From Vreelandella songnenensis (GTDB lineage: Bacteria > Pseudomonadota > Gammaproteobacteria > Pseudomonadales > Halomonadaceae): a DNA stretch of 64,000 bases. The notes beneath the pieces are model-generated. The model did not search any database. It saw only the letters and a list, made by a program, of their open reading frames with translations, and was not told the origin of the DNA. Location of the stretch: assembly GCF_003002925.1 (NCBI RefSeq), contig NZ_PVTK01000011.1:1-64000 (forward strand), in the 5' to 3' direction. Of the stretch, positions 60,974 to 64,000 are shown piece after piece; the first letter of the stretch is position 1; the number at the start of each line of letters is the position of its first letter. The translations under genes were made by a program, and so were the position numbers.

Positions 60974-61435
60974 ATGAAACAGCTGCTGATCGTGGCCCAT
61001 GCGCCCTCCCCCAATACGCTCGTACTTCGCCAGGCGGTTGAGCGCGGAGCACGCCACCCAGAGATCGAGAGCGTTACCTGCCGGGTTAAAAGCCCGCTGG
61101 ACGCTGGCCCGGAGGACGTGCTGGCCTGTGATGCCATCCTGCTGGGCACCCCGGAGAATCTGGGCTACATGAGCGGCGCGCTGAAGGACTTCTTCGATCG
61201 AAGCTTCCATGCGCTTTGCGATCACAAGCAAGGCCTTCCCTGCGCGCTATATGTGCGGGCAGGCCACGACGGCACGGGTACGCGGCGCGGTGTCGAGAGC
61301 ATTGTGACAGGACTGGGCTGGCGCTGGGTACAGGCGCCGCTGATACTGCGCGGCGAGTGGAGCGAGGCCTTTATCGACCAGGCCGAAGAACTGGGACTTT
61401 ATATGGCGGCGGGACTGGATAACGGTCTGTTCTAG
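60974..61435 (+). CDS. Flavodoxin-fold NAD(P)H-dependent oxidoreductase
   Basis: 153 residues starting MKQLLIVAHAPSPNTLVLRQ, a flavodoxin-like FMN-binding fold with the phosphate loop at AHAPSPNT and a second loop LGTPENLGYMSGALKDFFDRS. It resembles small NADPH-dependent FMN reductase family members of unknown substrate. ATG 60974 is preferred to a TTG at 60959. Divergent from the DCC gene and convergent with fadA. Confidence 0.78.
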   Translation: MKQLLIVAHAPSPNTLVLRQAVERGARHPEIESVTCRVKSPLDAGPEDVLACDAILLGTPENLGYMSGALKDFFDRSFHALCDHKQGLPCALYVRAGHDGTGTRRGVESIVTGLGWRWVQAPLILRGEWSEAFIDQAEELGLYMAAGLDNGLF

Positions 61436-61457
61436 CCCGCGCCAAATGCCGGGCAAA

Positions 61458-61485
61458 AAAACGGCATCTCGAAAGATGCCGTTTT
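61458..61485. terminator. Bidirectional terminator between flavodoxin-fold gene and fadA
   Basis: Stem AAAACGGCATCT/AGATGCCGTTTT with CGAA tetraloop, A run on one side and T run on the other, serving both convergent genes. Confidence 0.92.
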
Positions 61486-61517
61486 CGCTCATGCCGTCAG
61501 GCTTTGCATTAAAAACG

Positions 61518-62720
<1,203 letters not shown>

Positions 62721-64000
62721 TCAGGCCTTGGCCGAGGCGCTGTAGAACTGTTCGTTATTCTGGGCCATCTGGCGCAGCTTCTCGGTGGGCGCGTAAAGCG
62801 GGCCAAGCTCGTCGGCCAGGCCATCGGCCAGCTTGACGAATTCAGCAACGCCCATGGCATCGATATAGCGCAGCGCGCCTCCGCGGAAAGGCGGGAAACC
62901 GATGCCATAAATCAGCGCCATGTCGGCTTCGGCCGGGGTATCCACGATGTTGTCTTCAAGGCAGCGCACCGTCTCAAGGCACAGAGGTACCATCATGCGA
63001 GCGATAATGTCCTCGTCCGAGAACTCCTTGCTTTCCTTGGTCACTTCCTTGATCAGCGCGTACGCCTGGTCATCACTGACTTTCTTGGGCTTGCCCTTCT
63101 TGTCTTCTTCGTAAGCGTAGAAGCCCTTGTCGTTCTTCTGACCCAGACGATCGTTTTCGTACATCACCTGAATGGCGGTCTTGGTGTCCCGCGCCATGCG
63201 GTCCGGGAAGCCTTCGGCCATGACCTCGTTGGCATGAACCGCAGTGTCCATGCCCACGACGTCGAGCAGATACGCCGGGCCCATCGGCCAGCCGAACTTC
63301 TCCATTACCTTGTCGACGCGCTGGAAGTCGGCGCCCTGCTCGACCAGATAGCTGAAGCCGCCAAAGTAGGGAAACAGCACGCGGTTAACCAGAAAGCCGG
63401 GACAGTCATTGACCACAATGGGCGTCTTGCCCATGGCGCGGGCGTAGGCAACGGTCGCGGCCACGGCGGCATCCGAGGTCTTTTCACCACGAATGACTTC
63501 TACCAGCGGCATGCGGTGCACCGGGTTGAAGAAGTGCATGCCGCAGAAGTTTTCCGGACGCTTGAGATTCTGGGCCAGGCGGTTGATGGAGATCGTCGAG
63601 GTATTGGAGGTAAGAATGGTGTTCTCACCGACGTTCTTCTCGACCTCGACCAGTACCGCATCCTTGACCTTGGGATTTTCGACGACCGCCTCGACCACTA
63701 GGTCAACGTTCTCGAAATCACCGTAGGAGAGCGTCGGGCGAATATTGGTGAGCTTCTCGGTCATCTCCTCGGAAGTGAATTTCTTGCGCTCCACCTGCTT
63801 GCCGAAGAGCTTGCGCGCTTCCTTGAGGCCAAGCTCGATGGCTTCGGGCTTGATGTCCTTCATGAGAATTGGCGTACCCTTGGAAGCACTCTGATAGGCA
63901 ATACCGCCGCCCATGATGCCCGCCCCCAGTACCGCCGTCTGCTTGACCGGCTGCGCCTGCTTCTCGTACTTGCCGGCTTTCTTCTTGACCACCTGATCGT
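62721..64000 (-). CDS. fadB: Fatty acid oxidation complex alpha subunit FadB, C-terminal part
   Basis: The frame is open through the right edge, so only about the last 426 residues are present. It starts in the NAD-binding 3-hydroxyacyl-CoA dehydrogenase domain ([20 protein letters not shown]), with [32 protein letters not shown] (catalytic His) and [14 protein letters not shown], then the C-terminal dehydrogenase repeat ([20 protein letters not shown]). The enoyl-CoA hydratase half lies beyond the window. Upstream of fadA in the fadBA operon. An internal GTG at 63992 is not the start. Confidence 0.93.
   Translation of the reverse strand, partial: DQVVKKKAGKYEKQAQPVKQTAVLGAGIMGGGIAYQSASKGTPILMKDIKPEAIELGLKEARKLFGKQVERKKFTSEEMTEKLTNIRPTLSYGDFENVDLVVEAVVENPKVKDAVLVEVEKNVGENTILTSNTSTISINRLAQNLKRPENFCGMHFFNPVHRMPLVEVIRGEKTSDAAVAATVAYARAMGKTPIVVNDCPGFLVNRVLFPYFGGFSYLVEQGADFQRVDKVMEKFGWPMGPAYLLDVVGMDTAVHANEVMAEGFPDRMARDTKTAIQVMYENDRLGQKNDKGFYAYEEDKKGKPKKVSDDQAYALIKEVTKESKEFSDEDIIARMMVPLCLETVRCLEDNIVDTPAEADMALIYGIGFPPFRGGALRYIDAMGVAEFVKLADGLADELGPLYAPTEKLRQMAQNNEQFYSASAKA

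Overview
The window looks like the chromosome of a moderately halophilic gammaproteobacterium of the Halomonadaceae (Halomonas-like). This is inferred from gene content and order only: a GC-rich core, an EIIA-HPr-EI fused fructose PTS, a fused cytochrome oxidase subunit I/III, YeaC/DUF2797, DUF3549-rimB-rimK, PruR-like/putA/putP and an IscR-type sufBCDS-sufT cluster. No rRNA, tRNA or CRISPR array was seen.

Layout. 1-2.0 kb: end of trkA, then an operon reading leftwards of a DUF3455 secreted protein, an ECF sigma factor and its RskA-type anti-sigma factor. 2.2-14.0 kb: a central-carbon block with gap, pyk-mgsA, the fructose regulator fruR and divergent fruB-fruK-fruA, then pgi. A FruR operator sits before fruB. 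Near-identical HexR-like boxes precede gap, pyk and pgi, suggesting shared sugar-phosphate control.

14.1-17.2 kb is the least ordinary part: an AT-rich island of small genes all on the minus strand, separated by 84-85 bp elements that behave as integron attC sites. For each of three cassettes, the 7-mer at the cassette start is the exact reverse complement of the first 7-mer of that cassette's own attC. I see no integrase, so this is a CALIN-type cassette cluster. One cassette encodes a protein resembling the phage superinfection-exclusion family SieB, one a membrane protein with a coiled-coil stretch, and one a soluble protein split by a frameshift. Two further small membrane proteins lie beyond the last attC.

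17.3-30.0 kb: GNAT acetyltransferase, a coiled-coil protein, a GDSL-esterase autotransporter, an isochorismatase-like protein, alkaline phosphatase, a SplB-like radical SAM gene behind a LexA-like box, a Na/Pi cotransporter (Pho-box-like repeats before it and before the phosphatase) and a copper P-type ATPase. 30.0-35.0 kb: cytochrome c oxidase genes. 35.0-41.5 kb: DUF2797, YeaC, rhomboid protease, a metallophosphatase, nadK, an EamA transporter, and two possible small RNAs that share a 12-nt box directly before their terminators. 41.5-47.4 kb: proline catabolism (AraC regulator, putA, putP). 47.5-52.7 kb: OmpW behind a perfect palindrome, YqcC, DUF3549, rimB, rimK and a SanA-like protein. 52.7-58.8 kb: SUF iron-sulfur assembly operon headed by its Rrf2 regulator, whose promoter overlaps an IscR type-1-like site. 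59.0-64.0 kb: yjdM, small proteins, fadA and the 3' part of fadB, which leaves the window.
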